NCBI GenBank assembly: GCA_934045905.1
Contig: OW203762.1
Span: forward strand, 14,168,345 to 14,232,344
Length of the DNA stretch: 64,000 nucleotides
Direction of reading: 5' to 3'
Source: Leuctra nigra
Lineage: Eukaryota; Arthropoda; Insecta; Plecoptera; Leuctridae
The notes under the pieces are model-generated. The model saw only the letters and a program-made list of their open reading frames with translations, had not been told where the DNA came from and made no database searches. The translations under genes were made by a program, and so were the position numbers. This document shows positions 13,301-28,300 of the stretch, piece by piece (within the stretch, counting starts at the first letter, position 1; each line of letters starts with the position of its first letter).

Positions 13301-16300
13301 TGACGGTCAACCAGGGGTACGTCGCTGCTCAGAAGGTACGTTTTCCTTTGCTTCCTGCGTACTAATACTCAGGGTACGATTGATCGAATAGTGATTGACA
13401 CAATTTTCGAATATTTTGACAGTTTTCCATGCATTTAATTATCTTTCACAACCACACAAATTTATCTAGTTATCCTGCCTTTTAAAAAATTTAAAATGCA
13501 GTTACAAGGGTTTTCTTCATGTTTCCTCTTCTTTAAAAATGCAAACTAATGTGTAGTTTTTATCGATAAATTAACAAAAACAACATTAAAAACATAATAT
13601 TGATCCCACGCAATACTGAAAGTTTGTGCCAGTGTTTGTGCTGCAACTTGTCGGAGACGAGGTAGCTTCCGCAGCTTTTCCGAGTGTGAATGGGTTGGCC
13701 GAGTGTGTTCTGACCTCGCTGTGCTTGCAGGAACTGAACCTGGAGGAGATGGAGGCGCGTCTGGTGGAGCTGCAGCACCAACACGACATGCAGAAGGTGA
13801 TGCTCGAACACATGTACAGCCGGCAGACCCTCGACGTGCTCGAGTACGAGATGGCCAGCCTCCCTGGCTCCTCTAATAGCTCGGCAAACTCGTCCCGCTC
13901 AACCTCTCCCTCCGCCGACACGTAAGTCTCTCCATATACCTGCAGTCAGACTGTTGTTTTAGAAACAGTTACGTTTTCAAATCACATTTTTGTCAATCAA
14001 ATTAAATCAATATGATTGAAATGAATTATGATTATACATGTACTTCTCCATTCTTTTGAATGGTATTTATTAGGGGTGTGCGAGTACTCGAAATTTCGAG
14101 TTCGAGTCGAGTTTGGGGGGTGAATCGAGTCAAAAAGGGTTAAACTCGACTTTTTCAAGTTTTCAAAAAAAAAAAATTTTTTTTTTTTTTTTTTTTTTTT
14201 TGAAGACAATTTTTATCCTGCCAACATCCTCAACAGACCCCTACCTACTTCTTCCATCAATAATCCACTTCTCAACTCACAAGAACACATGAATTTCTGT
14301 TAAAATGTCACACAATGAAATAATAATGAAGCATTGTTGTATGAAATTGTTGAGATTTGGGAAATATGATATTCCTGCTGATAAGTGACATAACTCGTCT
14401 AAGTGCTTCTGACAATACTTCTAGGAATGCAAAAACCTAGAATTTTGGCCTAAGGAAGTTCTAGGGTCTTTGGCCTTTACATTCTATGTAGTGCCTATAG
14501 TACCTAGTAGTACCTATTTCTAGTTGCAGATTGCATGGATTTTTTCCCCCAAAATACAGTAGCTGTTAAAGCTTAGATCTTTACTTGTCATTCCAAGCTA
14601 CAAATTTCTAGTAGTAGCACTTCAAACCCCAGTAGTATGAGAATCAAAATTATTTACCTATACACATCTTATCTTATAAATAAAAAGAAATTACATGAAT
14701 TAGCAGCCCTACAATGTATAGATGATATTGTATGATTAATTTAATGTAAATATTTCTATTCATTTTGTGATGATGGTCGAATAATAATTTTATGACCTAA
14801 TAGTACACATAGGTGAACATTTGCTGAACATGACTCGAACTCGACTCGAAAAACTCGATTCATCTCACTGACTCGACTCGAACTCGACTCGACCTTAAAA
14901 TATCAAACTCGCACAGCCCTAGTATTTATCTTATGTCATACTGTAAAAGAAGAAAAGAATACATCTCAAAAACAAGTTTCCATTTAGTGGGGTACGAAGG
15001 TAAATACGATTTTTAAGAGTTTACGATACTTGATGAAATCCATGTCTTATGAAGCACAAAAAGGCGGCCCCTACTTTTTTCTAAACGGCTTTACCGATAG
15101 TCTTCAAATTTTCACAGGTTATAGATAAAGAGTAGATCTGTGTCTCTAGTGGCCCCAAAGTTTAATTTTTTGTTTAGTTATTTCGGGGCAGAGGTGCCAA
15201 AAAGACTCAAATATTGCCCATGTTAGCACTTCCTCAAAACAAAAAAAACATTTTTTATTATTTTTTTCGATCACTAGAGACACAGATTTACTCTTTATCT
15301 CTATGCTGTTAAATTTTGAAAACAATCGGTCAAGCCGTTAAGAAAAAAGTAGGGGCCGCCTTTTTATGGTTTTTTGTGGTTTTCAATATTTGATTTAAAA
15401 TAACTTACTTCACAGCGGTATATGCAACATGCAACACACTATTATATGTCACAAATGTAGCGTACAACCCAGAGCTAATGCATTTTCATGCATTTCTAGG
15501 ATTTTTTTTACATCGAAATCGAAATTTTCTGCGAGTCCTGTCGACTCTTAACAGCTTTTGCACAAATTCCATTTTGAGTTCTGGTAAATCTGAGGTTGAG
15601 CTGTTTTACTACTGCACAATTTGAAATCTGTTAAAACATTAACTTTGATAAAATTATGTTTTTAATGTGCGGTGCAGATAGTAATTACCCATCGGGAACA
15701 TAATTTTCTTGTACTTTCACTTGATCATTCATTTTATTTAATATATATATTTTTTTTGAAACTTCTTTATTTATAACTAAAAAATAATACAAATAGATTC
15801 TTTATCTTACCTACATAAAATATCTTACAAAATGTCTCTTAGTATGTATGCGATTGCTTTATAAATGTTCATCTGATTGACAGATGCAACGGCAACATGT
15901 CCAACCTCTCGCTGAAGGGGCACAAGATCCGGCGACGCACGGCCCTGCCGGAAGAGCTCCTGTACCCGGGGATGTCCGACCCCGACCCCCAGCCGCTGCC
16001 CCAGCCCCAGACTTACAGCGGCTTTAAGCTCCCCATCGCCAGAGTGCCGAGTGCGCCAGACTGCCGGCAGCCCAGTGCGCAAGAATCGTTCAAGTAAGTG
16101 AAAGAGCGCCAATATTAACTGTCAAGTCAAGTTTTAAATTTGTCAAATGCTCTTGATTTGTTTTGGCTGAAAATTGACAGATCTGATAAATTGTTGGTTC
16201 CAATGACCATTCTTTGAACTTGTTCGGACAACTTCTTTTAACCAATCAGAAGATTTTACTCAGAAACTATACACTTGACAGTTGGCATAGCCTTAGTGTG

Positions 16301-19300
16301 TTTGAGTATAAAACTTCAGATTGCGGAAGATTTCTGAATTTAGATTCAGATTGGTGAACGGTGGCACCAGAGAAGTGACGAAAGTGTCGAAAGTGTCCCG
16401 TAGTAGCCACTGATATATAACACGTGGATTGCGCATCAATGCTATATGAATGAAGTCAACATTTTCTAAGTCGCCAAGTGAATAATTGTTATGTTCAATG
16501 GTTTGGAAACTTCAAAATCTGAAAAATTTCAAATCTCAAATCTTCAAATTTCAATAGATGTTTCAGTCATTTTCATGTTGTAATATTAATCTTTATCTGT
16601 ACGTACGAATATTATGTTAGTAGTAATGTTTACTGAAATGGATAAGTATAATTCTCAATCTCAAAATGATTATCTTATTTAATATCATCTAAATAACCTA
16701 GAAGTTCATACATAACATGTGACGACTGCAATGCCCGCAGACTGATGACCTCGTCGCTGCGACTGGACTCGCTCAAGTCCCCGGTCGCTGGTCGCAAGGT
16801 GTACGACCGGCAGGAGTCGCTGTCGCCGCGCGTGGGCCGCCGCAACACGGTCGTCATGCCGACCAACAACCTGCTGAGCAAGCCCGGGTCCATGTGAGTC
16901 CACCTTGCGGGCCGGCTTGCTTTTCTCGCATTGCACGACCTAACACTCACGCCACGTACAGGTTGACTTAGGATGTGACGGCAAGCGACCCTCCAATTCA
17001 TTGCCAACCACATAGCTTAGCTTCATTCAGCCCCGGCATTACCAAAGTTAAATTTTGTTGGATTATCAAACTTTTTAATTTAATTGTGGTCACAGCCAAT
17101 CAGATTCTTTAAAATATTTAAAACAATTGAATTAAATCCAAACGTTAGCTAATCCTCCACAATTTAAATTTTGTTATACCGGACCTGTATATTCCGGATT
17201 ATTAATTTTAATTTCTCATGTCCTATTCACACAACAAATTTAATTCCGGTTAAGTTAGTACAGTGTCTTTGAAATTAAACACTGTCATCATTAACATGAC
17301 TAAGAAGTACTGTTTATCAGGGTCTGTAACTCCCCAACTGCAGTTAAAAATTGAAGATGGCTGAGATTATTGTGTGATTGTTTTATAATTTACTTCTGAG
17401 AATTATAATTTAAAATCTAGATACCTACTTTTAATTTTACTTCTCTCCTGACCTGGCAAACAAATGCTGAAAGCCGTAACAGTGGCACGGCCACATTCGT
17501 TTTTCCTCAAAACTCTCTCGTCAATTTGTATTCCAACGTTTCTTGCTTTCCGATTCCATGCCGAGTTCATTTAAAAACGCTTGCTCGTTATCACTGTCCT
17601 TAATCAACCTCGTACAAACATAATTCCCAAGTTTTTGTTTAATGTTGTTTTCCTGTGCATTGTTTGTTGATAATGTAATATTAACTACGCAGTTAAAATC
17701 TTCCAATAATATATTCCATTTAAAATGTCGTAAGTAAAGGAGCTAGAGGATATCTCTGCATATCATTCATAAAAATACAGTTGTAAACGATATTTACACA
17801 AAGAACCTACTAATTTCTAATCAAATATGTAACAGTAACAGAATCATATATTTTTTTAAAGATACACTTAAATCGGGTTTAATTATAAACAAAATTAGTC
17901 ATTAAACTTACGAAGCATTAACTGATTAATTTTACTACGAGCTATAGTACCTACTTGACTGAATAACTGTTAGAACGTAGAGTAGTGCGCTTGCTAACTG
18001 TGTGGGGTGCCGCCGTGCTACTAACAGGGAGCAAGGTCTGGACGCCAGCCCCCCCAACTCCCCCACGGCGCACCGGCGCACGCTGGCAGTGCGCGACGAG
18101 AACGTGTTCTCGCGCCTCACGTCCACCAACAGCTCGCCGAGCGCGCAGCAGCTGGACACCGGCGTCATCTCGCAGTATCTCGGCAAGGTGCGTTCAACAG
18201 GGTTCAATTGTTGGTCGTGGACGAATTATGTCTCTAGTCCACCTCCAAGGTAGATTGTAAAATGATTGTTGAAGAAAACTTTATTTAATAAACAAAACAC
18301 TGTCATAAGTCATGACTGCCACTAGGACACAGTATAGTAAAATAATTAACAAATTGAATTAATAAATGACTGATCGACAATCAGTGTACATATCTCCCTA
18401 TTTATTTATCTATAATTTATTGCAAGTATAATTGTTGCAATCATTGATTTTAGAGTTTACATTATCTTAACCATGTTGACGGAAAGTGAAATTGACAGAA
18501 AGTGGATTTTACAGTTAAATATAATTTGCCAAAAGTGTTGATTAGCAACATAGTTTTAGAAGTAATTAAAAGATCCATAGCCATTTTAAAATATCAGCTA
18601 CATAGTTAACAATTTGTGTTTTAAATATTCATATTTTTTCTAAGTAAGGTAATCATTTATTCAGTGTTTGAATTTTCAATTGTATTACTATTACTATATT
18701 ACTGTATATTTATATAAAAACTAAACTGAACTAAATCAAAGGTTTAAGTATGTTAATAGACAAACTAGTTACTACACATAAGTAGGTACTTACTGGTTAT
18801 TTGTCTTCACTAAAATTGCATTTATTATATTAGTTGGTCCTTCATTTTTTTAACTTTGTTTCCATTTACTTTTGGTTTATGGTCGCTATGAATGGTTGAT
18901 TGATTTCTTATATAAATTCCTCATATACTCAATTTACCCTTCACTTTATAAGATCTGGAAGATGATAGGAAGCTCTTGCAGCTTCCATCTGGCATCTTGA
19001 ACAGGTACAGAGGTATGTCATATCCACCTCCGAGTTTGTTGCTAACTAAACCTGTTAACACTTCACTTTGCCTGCTCACGTGCAGTGTTTTGTGTGCTTG
19101 TGCATGTTGACTTGAATTAACTTGTTCCATAGAGTGGCTATGTTTAGTTTATAATGTATAGTGTCTATTGATTTATGGGGTAGAGAAGAGTTGCCTGACT
19201 TGCTGTTAGGCAGGGAAAGAAAGCAGTTAGGAGCAAGTTGGCTCGGACAGTAACACTCGGGACTTGCACATCAAGTGTTCCCGAGCTCGATTTCCACACC

Positions 19301-22300
19301 AGTCCTGACAGGTTATTTCGTGGTTTCCATCATTCAAGGGGTAAATGCTGAAAGGGGCCGTACTAATTGGCCATGACCGCCCCTTCCCACCGTCCACCCT
19401 TACCTATTTTTCAACATCATTTTACTGTCATCATCATAATCATTCATTGCCTAGTTGCAGAACTGTGCAACAATAAACAATACTGAAATAAAATAGAAGG
19501 GATTTAATTCTGCTTATATCTGCAATCTCTAAAAGTGTTACGAGGGAATGTTGTTCTCGAGAGGTTTGTGTTGAGATGTTGTGGAGCGATGTTGTGTCGA
19601 GATATCGTGGAGCGATGTTGTGGTGCGATGTTGTGGTGCGATGTTGTGGTGCGATGTTGTGGTGCGATGTTGTGGAGCGATGTTGTGGAGCGATGTTGTG
19701 GAGCGATGTTGTGGAGCGATGTTGTGTCGAGATGTTCTGGAGCGATGTGATGTGACCGGCTGCCTGTTGTAGATCAACCCGCGAGCCTCCCTGATCTGCT
19801 CCCACGTGGCCCGAGGTCACTCGCGAGCAGTGCTGGCGGTCGACGCCACCGAACATCTCCTCTTCAGCGCATCCAAGGGTGAGTCGTCTCGGAGCAAGGG
19901 TTTCGACACCAGCCATTTTCAGTCATTAGCTCGCACATTTGTCTCGGACATGCAACCCTTGTTACTATTCATTTCAACCATTCAAGTTTTATCACTTTCA
20001 GATGAGCTCAATGCTAAAATTTTCTTTCGTGGTCATTTCAAGGCTTGTTTGAACAGATCAAGTCACCACAAATTGCATGTACTTGTGCCTTGTTATGGAA
20101 AGATAAAGGTAAACCACTCCCCACTGTAACACTACACAACAAGTGACAGTTGGTAATAGAAAAATAACTAGTTGTTTGACAAAGTAAGATCAGAAATAAT
20201 AGTATAAAAATATAGAAGGTTATCAACATAGGTAGTTTCATTAGTTCCTAGAGGGGTATAAAGAAGTATTTTAATGACAAAGCCTACTGGAGTGCAGAGA
20301 AGAATTTTATATGTGACAACAATGGGATAGATCTCGTGGCGAGTGCTGATTGGTGGACAGAGGTTGAAATTTTACAACAATGAAGAAGAGATTAATAAAA
20401 TCAGTTCGATGAAATATTTTGAAGAAGTCAGATGTAAAACATTATTTCTCTTGGATAAAACTAATCAAATATCATTTTAAAGTTTATAATAGTAAATCTT
20501 ATCTATTATAAACTATTTCAAGAAACAAGAAAGGAATGAAGAACAAGAATTGACCATATAAACGTGTGATGGAAAGAAAAGCAGAACATGGACAGTTGAG
20601 ACTTTGAACCTTTGATTGAACCACGAAACATTGCCGGCGAAGGAATGAGTACAAAATAAGACTGTTTAATGTTAAATAATACCTAATTATATTATAAATT
20701 AAGAAAGAGAATTGTACATTGTCAAAGTTAGGTAGCTAGTAACTGGCCAGTATAATTGCAGAAAAACCAGGAGTGCATAACATGTATGTACATGATTCCT
20801 ATCTAATTATACCTTTGTGATAAAAAGAAGATGTTCATTGCTTTGAGGGTGTGCAACGTTAAAACTGTGAGCACATTGTAGGATAGTTAAAGAAGGTATA
20901 GATACAAAAGTAACGTACAACTTGGTACTATAAGTTAGGTATAGTTACAAAGTGACAACCAACATGGAGCTGATGGAGCCATAGGTTGGTATAGTTACAA
21001 TTTGTCGAACCAACGCGGGGCTTTGATGTATTATTTGTTAAAAAATATCCCACTACCTGAAAATAAGAATCTCACTGAGCTAGAAAAATATTAAATTGGC
21101 GCCCAGCACATAATAAAATTTATACATACAAATTTGCAAACAATAGAGAAACAAAATGTCAAACCTAAACGATTCCGATTTGTCCAGCACTGACGGATAT
21201 GAGCCAACAACAGTTATATCTAACAATGAGGAAGAGGTTAGGCGAATCATTATTGGCAATAATGAAGCTGAAACAGTTATTGAAGGGTCAATTCAGACAA
21301 CACAAATAAAAGAAGAAAAGCAGATTGATTTAAATCAAATGATGACAATGATGCTAGAGAAAATGGAGAATCAGAAAATATTCTCAGAGAAACAAGTGGA
21401 GAATCAGAAAATATTCTCAGAGAAACAAGTAGAGCAATCCTGCAGAGAGAATTATGAGGAGTCTGGGAAGAATGTTTAGGACATATTGTTCAGAAAAGCA
21501 CAATACATGGGGAACATGGGTTCCAAAGATTGAACAATGGATCAATACAGTTTACCATGAAAGTACTGGTTATAAACCAATCGAACTACATTACAATGAA
21601 AAAGATGTAACGGCAATTGCTAAATATATTGACTTTCCAGAAGAAGAAGGAAGCGAAATATCGCATGATTTAAAAATAGTGCTTGCTGAAGCCAGATTAA
21701 ATAAACAAGCAAGAAAGAGACAAAAAGTATTTGAACAAAAGCACAAGAAGGAAACCAATTTCTATGTGGGAGATCTTGTACTATTGAGATCTATTCATGT
21801 TTCAAACTCGATGTCCAAAGAAACTAAGAAATTCTTTCACATATTTGAAGGACCATATGTTGTAAACAATACCAAGGGAAACAATACTTATGAATTGGCA
21901 ACAGAAACAGGAGAAATCAAAGGGACCTACAATGTTGTACTTTTAAAAAGATATCGTACCATTCCACCTTTGGACAATATGTGAAAATGATAGTATAAAA
22001 TGGCGAGAGACATTTATAACGAAGAATTTGAAGATGAGATATTGCACTATTGCATAAGTATCAAAGTAACGACAAGGAAGACAGAAGAATATAGATGTTC
22101 GAATGAAATGAATTTGAATAGAAGATCACAAGAAGCGTTAAGATCGAATGGATCAAGAGAAATTAGATCAAAAAGAAGGCATAGTTGACAAGAATATGAA
22201 GATTGGATGACAATTTGAGTTATGCTGCGAAGTAACAAGTATTGATAGCCAAGATGGTGGGCTATGGTGGTTAAATACGAGTATTGTCGGCTATGCTACA

Positions 22301-25300
22301 ATATGTAACGTATGTTGGTGAATTATGAGATCGGCAATTAATATATTGTGCGATAGTTGAAAGAATAACTGTTCGTGTCTAAGAGCATAGAACTAGAGGT
22401 TATTGAGTTGAAATGTTTGTCATTGTTATGAGCAACATTTGAGTCACGTGTATGAATTGACTTGTGGAAGACAAGTAATTATGAAAAACTACGAGAAAAA
22501 TGTTACTTTCGTTAGATACCAGATAAGTCAAGAGAAATGTTGAAACAAGACCAATGGAAAATTGATTTGAACTAATTATTCGAGAACATTGGACAGATGC
22601 TGACGAGGATATGATGAAGAGAGTTTTATGAAGATTTGAAGATTGAAAGAAAAATTATCACAGCAGACAACGTAAAGAAAACAGTGAAGCAACAGGTGTA
22701 AAGACTGTTTGAGTTTTGGTTTGAACAAAAATAAATTTATATAAAATTTATTATGTGCAAAGGTGAGAGATTGTAACACTACACAACAAGTGACAGTTGG
22801 TAATAGAAAAATAACTAGTTGTTTGACAAAGTAAGATCAGAAATAATAGTATAAAAATATAGAAGGTTATCAACATAGGTAGTTTCATTAGTTCCTAGAG
22901 GGGTATAAAGAAGTATTTTAATGACAAAGCCTACTGGAGTGCAGAGAAGAATTTTATATGTGACAACAATGGGATAGATCTCGTGGCGAGTGCTGATTGG
23001 TGGACAGAGGTTGAAATTTTACAACAATGAAGAAGAGATTAATAAAATCAGTTCGATGAAATATTTTGAAGAAGTCAGATGTAAAACATTATTTCTCTTG
23101 GATAAAACTAATCAAATATCATTTTAAAGTTTATAATAGTAAATCTTATCTATTATAAACTATTTCAAGAAACAAGAAAGGAATGAAGAACAAGAATTGA
23201 CCATATAAACGTGTGATGGAAAGAAAAGCAGAACATGGACAGTTGAGACTTTGAACCTTTGATTGAACCACGAAACATTGCCGGCGAAGGAATGAGTACA
23301 AAATAAGACTGTTTAATGTTAAATAATACCTAATTATATTATAAATTAAGAAAGAGAATTGTACATTGTCAAAGTTAGGTAGCTAGTAACTGGCCAGTAT
23401 AATTGCAGAAAAACCAGGAGTGCATAACATGTATGTACATGATTCCTATCTAATTATACCTTTGTGATAAAAAGAAGATGTTCATTGCTTTGAGGGTGTG
23501 CAACGTTAAAACTGTGAGCACATTGTAGGATAGTTAAAGAAGGTATAGATACAAAAGTAACGTACAACTTGGTACTATAAGTTAGGTATAGTTACAAAGT
23601 GACAACCAACATGGAGCTGATGGAGCCATAGGTTGGTATAGTTACACCACCACATTCAAACAACTTTACCAGTGATACTAATCAAGGGGGCGGGACCTAA
23701 ACTAACGTAAATGAATAGAAAGGGGGAAGGAGGGTTTACGTTATATCTTTCCACCACTGTACATGGTAAAATAACTATGAGTGTAAAATAAAGTTTTCAA
23801 GTGAAGTTTTTGGAGGAAAATAATGTCTCGATCGAATCTTGATATACAGCAAGACATTTCCACTCACCTACGATTTATGTTGGCATTTTTCATGAAAAGT
23901 TGATATGAAATATTTCCTATATTTCCCCCGATGCATCGACGTGACTCTGTGTGCATGTTTCAGACCGCACGGTGAAGGTGTGGGACCTGACGACGGGCGC
24001 CGAGATCACCTCACTCCGAGGTCATCCCAACAACGTCTCCGCCGTCAAGTACAACGAGTCCACACACCTCTGCTTCACAATGTCCGCTTACCTCGTCAAA
24101 GTCTGGGACCTCAGGGATTCCAACAAGTGCATCAAGATTCTCTGGTTAGTTAACATTACATACATGCTCAATAGTTCTATCTGTTGTACATTCTTTTGGT
24201 TTTGTCCTCTAACGGAGAGTGTGATTTCTCAGTTCTTCCGGGCAAACTGTGGCCTCCGTCCCGGGCGACCCCAAGCCTCTGGTGCGCACCATCCAGTTCC
24301 CTCCCGGCGAGACGGCACTGAACGCCATGTCGCTCAACGACTCTGCGCGAACTCTGTACACCGCCACGGGCGATCGCGTGCGCGTCTGGGACCTCCGCAG
24401 GTATGTTCTATTACGTTCAAAGCTCTACTAATTTGTCTGAATAAATTAAGAGCAATTTAAAGCTTTGGTTTCACATGATAAATGTTTGAAATTCAAGTTT
24501 TTGCGCACCTATCTTACTAAACTAAATAATGCCACTCACAGCAATACATTACCAACTGTGGTACGCCCTTAAGTTGTTCAATAAGATTTTATGTTTCGTT
24601 GGCGAAATAGGCATCTTAATTTACTCAAGTTTGTGGCATTATTTAGATCACTAAGTGAAAATTGTGTTCAGTGCTCAATATTTTAATATTTCATTGTAAG
24701 AAAAATCACATTTGAGAACGGTGAAGGACCACATGCTTCCCCAGACCTCTTAAATATCTGCAAATTCACAGAAAATAATGGGTCTACCGATTATAAGTTT
24801 TGTTTGAATATTTGATGAGCCGTAATTGTGTTCGGACAGGTTCGAGTGCACGAGCAAGCTGAGCGGCGGACACCGGTCGGCCGTGATGTGTCTGGCCGTC
24901 AACCAGGTGGCGCCGGGCGAAGACATCGTCGTCACAGGTTCCAAGGATCACTACATCAAGGTCAGAGCCGTGTCCAGTGTCATAGTCTCGTTTAAAACAA
25001 GACTCATGGACATTTAGTGTCAAATGTTCCCTAATTTCTAACATCAACTGTAGGCCCATTTGTCATTGTATGAAAAAGCGGTACCTAGTAGCTTTAAATG
25101 CCTATTTTCTTGAATAGCTGTAAATAAAAATAAAAATAAGTTAATGAAGAAAGTTTTTTTCCATGAAAAGTATGAAAATTGGCTTCTTGAACAAAATTAA
25201 GAACAAAACTTGTTTCCTTGAAATTTTTAAAATTTTTACTAATCAAGAAATTCCATTTGATGTTGCATTTTTGTAGGATGATAATTGAGCCTTCAGATGA

Positions 25301-28300
25301 TGATAGAAATTAGTGAAATTTGACGTCTTAGGCAGAAACTAAAAACTGCAATATAATATTTTCTGTACTAATTATGCCGGTGAAACTTAACGTGTGTATG
25401 TTCCAGGTGTTCGAGGTGAACTTGGACTCGTGCCAGCCGGTCTACCAGCCGTACATGAATCTCAACCCGCCGCACTACGACGGAATCCAGTCGCTGGCGC
25501 TCAACGGAAGTCTTCTGTTTTCCGGCTCGCGAGACATGAGCATCAAGAAGTGGGACCTCTCCAAGCCCGACGTGCACGTGCAGGTGAGACATCGCCCGTG
25601 AGAACGTCCGTGTAACCAGATGATAACAATTTCATCGGAATCTTTGGAAGAATTATTCCGGTTTTTTGAAGTTCACAGCATTGCGTACTTGTGCTTTGTT
25701 CTGATTGGCAATTCTGACAAAATCTTCATTGATTTTCTTTGATGTGCTTAAATATCAAAGCACATTCTTATCATACTGAGACACTACATATTTGAATTCC
25801 TTTTGCAGTAGGATAGGATGTGTGAAAGAAAACTGAAAGTTAACATTTTTAAATAAATTTGAAAGGTAACCTAAGTGTTCATTTAAATATAGGTACTTAA
25901 AAATGCTCAGAACAAACCAACTAGTTCACTTTTAAATGTGAGTTCATATTTTCCCTTTAATCAAATTGTACAAAATATCAAACATCTAAAATAATAGAAT
26001 ATTATATAAAAATGGAAGAATTACCTTTTTTTGGTATGTACTATCAAATTAAAGAAGAAATATATTAGTAATGAAATAATTTATGGAAGGGATCAGAATA
26101 AATGAATCAGTTGCTAAGATGCTGTTCACTGAGAGTTATCAACCTGTTCCCCCGTGTGTTTTAGAACCTGAACGGAGCGCACAAGGACTGGGTGACGTGC
26201 CTGGAGTTCATGCCCGGCGGGCAGAAGCTGCTGTCGGGCTGTCGCGGGGGCGTGGTCAAGATCTGGTCCACGGACACGTGCGCGCTGCTCGGCGAGGTCA
26301 AGGCGCACAGCGAGACCATCAACGCCATCACCACCAACAAGGAATGCATCTTCACGGCGTCCAAGTAAGTGCCTCTCTCGTCGTCACGCGACTAGACTAT
26401 ACGCTACGTCGGAGTCGGGTCTTAGTGCAGGGTCGGATCAAATAGTGTCACTGATATTTTATGTACCTAGTTGTTAATATCTATACGCGGTCTACAACCC
26501 TCTTTTCAGCAAAAGATTGTATTTGTATCAAGAACCAGTTTTTACCTCTTGTTAATGTCTTCACAGCTAACGAGCAGATACTTGAAAACAGATTTAACGT
26601 GAGATAAAAATCGGGCTCCATAGCTGATCAATTTATTTCTACGAAGATGAAATATTACTGTTAAAGTACAGGGCTCGAAATTTAAATAATTGGTCACTCA
26701 CCCTCCGGGTGAGGTAGCAATGTTTGATTTCATTTCGGACCAACTTAATCAACCAGACAATCCAGAAGAATCCTTCATCTTCTTAGCATTGTTGACATAA
26801 GAGCAGTTTTTTACTTAAATTATTTCACTCGCCAGCCGGGCAAGAACTGTCAATAAATTTCCGTATACATGAAGCATTCAATTCGCCTAGGTCGAGCGAG
26901 CAAGTCCTAATTTCGAGCCCTGGTATCATATTTAAATAATTGTTTTCGACTCAGTAGTATTTCTAAAACCTTTCTTACTTTATCAGAATCCTAAGCGTTG
27001 GAAAGGATATTATTACATCCAATTCAAGACTAGATCTGAAATTGAAAAGTTTCATTATTGATTCATTTAGTATTAGCTCGCTTTATTTCCTCTGAAAGCT
27101 TTGGCATTGAAGGCCCTAGTGCGTGGTATTTGTGACGGCGTGACGCGCGCTGTGATTGGTTGCAGCTCGGGCGAGGTGAAGTTCTGGAAGTGGCCACCGC
27201 AGCCCCCGTCCATGACCATGTCCCTGGGCCGGAGCTTCCCGCTCGACTCGTAAACGCTAGCTAGTTCCCGAGCAGGTGACCTCAACTGACCGCCCCAGTG
27301 CAACTAGGCAGAACCAGTCCAGTCATGAAATTAGCTTCTCGTGGAGCCAAAATAAAATTAGGAATAAACAACAGAAAGCTGATAAACTTTATATGTTTGT
27401 TTCTTGAAATAAAGTTAGTATTAATATTGCTAACCCCATCAAATCTAGTTGACAAAACTAAACCCTTGCTCGAATTGTGAATTGAACTTGTGTGTCAGGA
27501 AAGACTACACAGAATGTCGATGATATTTGTCTGAACTTGCTCTGCCTATTGGCCCCAGATCTGTTGCATGTCGCTTGCTCAGCCAGTGTTAGTCACTTGT
27601 TGCTTGCCCGTAGTTCTCTAGCACTTGCGATCCACACTCAGATCGAAACCTGATTGGATCTTCAAATTACGGTTTATGTTTTGTGGGCTGCCGGTTTCAT
27701 CGAATTAATTTGTTCCTAATGATTTTAGGGACCATATTGGCGTTAATTTTTAATTTTCAGCTTGAAATATTTTTCGAATGACTTGAAAACGGATAATTGT
27801 TTGATTTTTTAACCAACATAGAATTTACATCTTAATTTGTTAAGATTTTCTAGTCTCAAAACACCCCAATTCTAACTTACTTCAAACTCAATTTTTAATT
27901 GTGTTTTTGCCCTTCAATAATTCATTTTTGTTATTTATATTTTGTGGTTCCTCCGATGTGTGTATTCCGAAAGCATAATTTTGTCCTTTTGTATTGGTCA
28001 TGTTTTAAAGGTTTTGTCAGCCCAACTTCAAATTTTCTATAATCCATTAGCAATTTCTATCAGGATGTTGATCGCTAATGTCACGCTGATAAAGATGTTA
28101 ATTGCATAGTTTGACTTTGTTCATTTATCTCTATGAGGAAGAATAATATCAAATAGAAGTGAAGTATTTCACTTTGATTGATTGACTTCCTAACCCGCTA
28201 GATTATTATTAGTATATCAGTTTTGCTATTATCTCTACCAATATTTTTGTAGACAAATTGATCAATGCTTTGTTGTACATATTAGTTTTCCTTAGCCAAT

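Larger units (their letters stand above)
20125..23646 (+). mobile_element. Internally deleted Gypsy-like LTR retrotransposon
   Basis: Two 875-base direct repeats (20125-20999 and 22772-23646) begin TGTAAC and end GTTACA. No difference between them was found on reading. The 4-base duplication CCAC flanks the element (20121-20124, 23647-23650), a length typical of Ty3/Gypsy integration. The interior is only 1.8 kb: a short gag-like N-terminal frame followed by the C-terminal end of an integrase; protease, reverse transcriptase, RNase H and the integrase core are absent. TGGCGCCC at 21098-21105 resembles a tRNA primer-binding start, though it lies 99 bases past the LTR. A purine-rich tract (AAAGGTGAGAGA) precedes the 3' LTR. 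Confidence 0.9.

Noticed and set aside
19566..19750. CRISPR-like array
   Set aside because: Contiguous 12-base units without spacers, in a eukaryotic intron.
19440..19916. 158-codon minus-strand frame rich in [12 protein letters not shown] repeats
   Set aside because: It is the translation of a 12-bp minisatellite; open in several frames because the period is a multiple of three.
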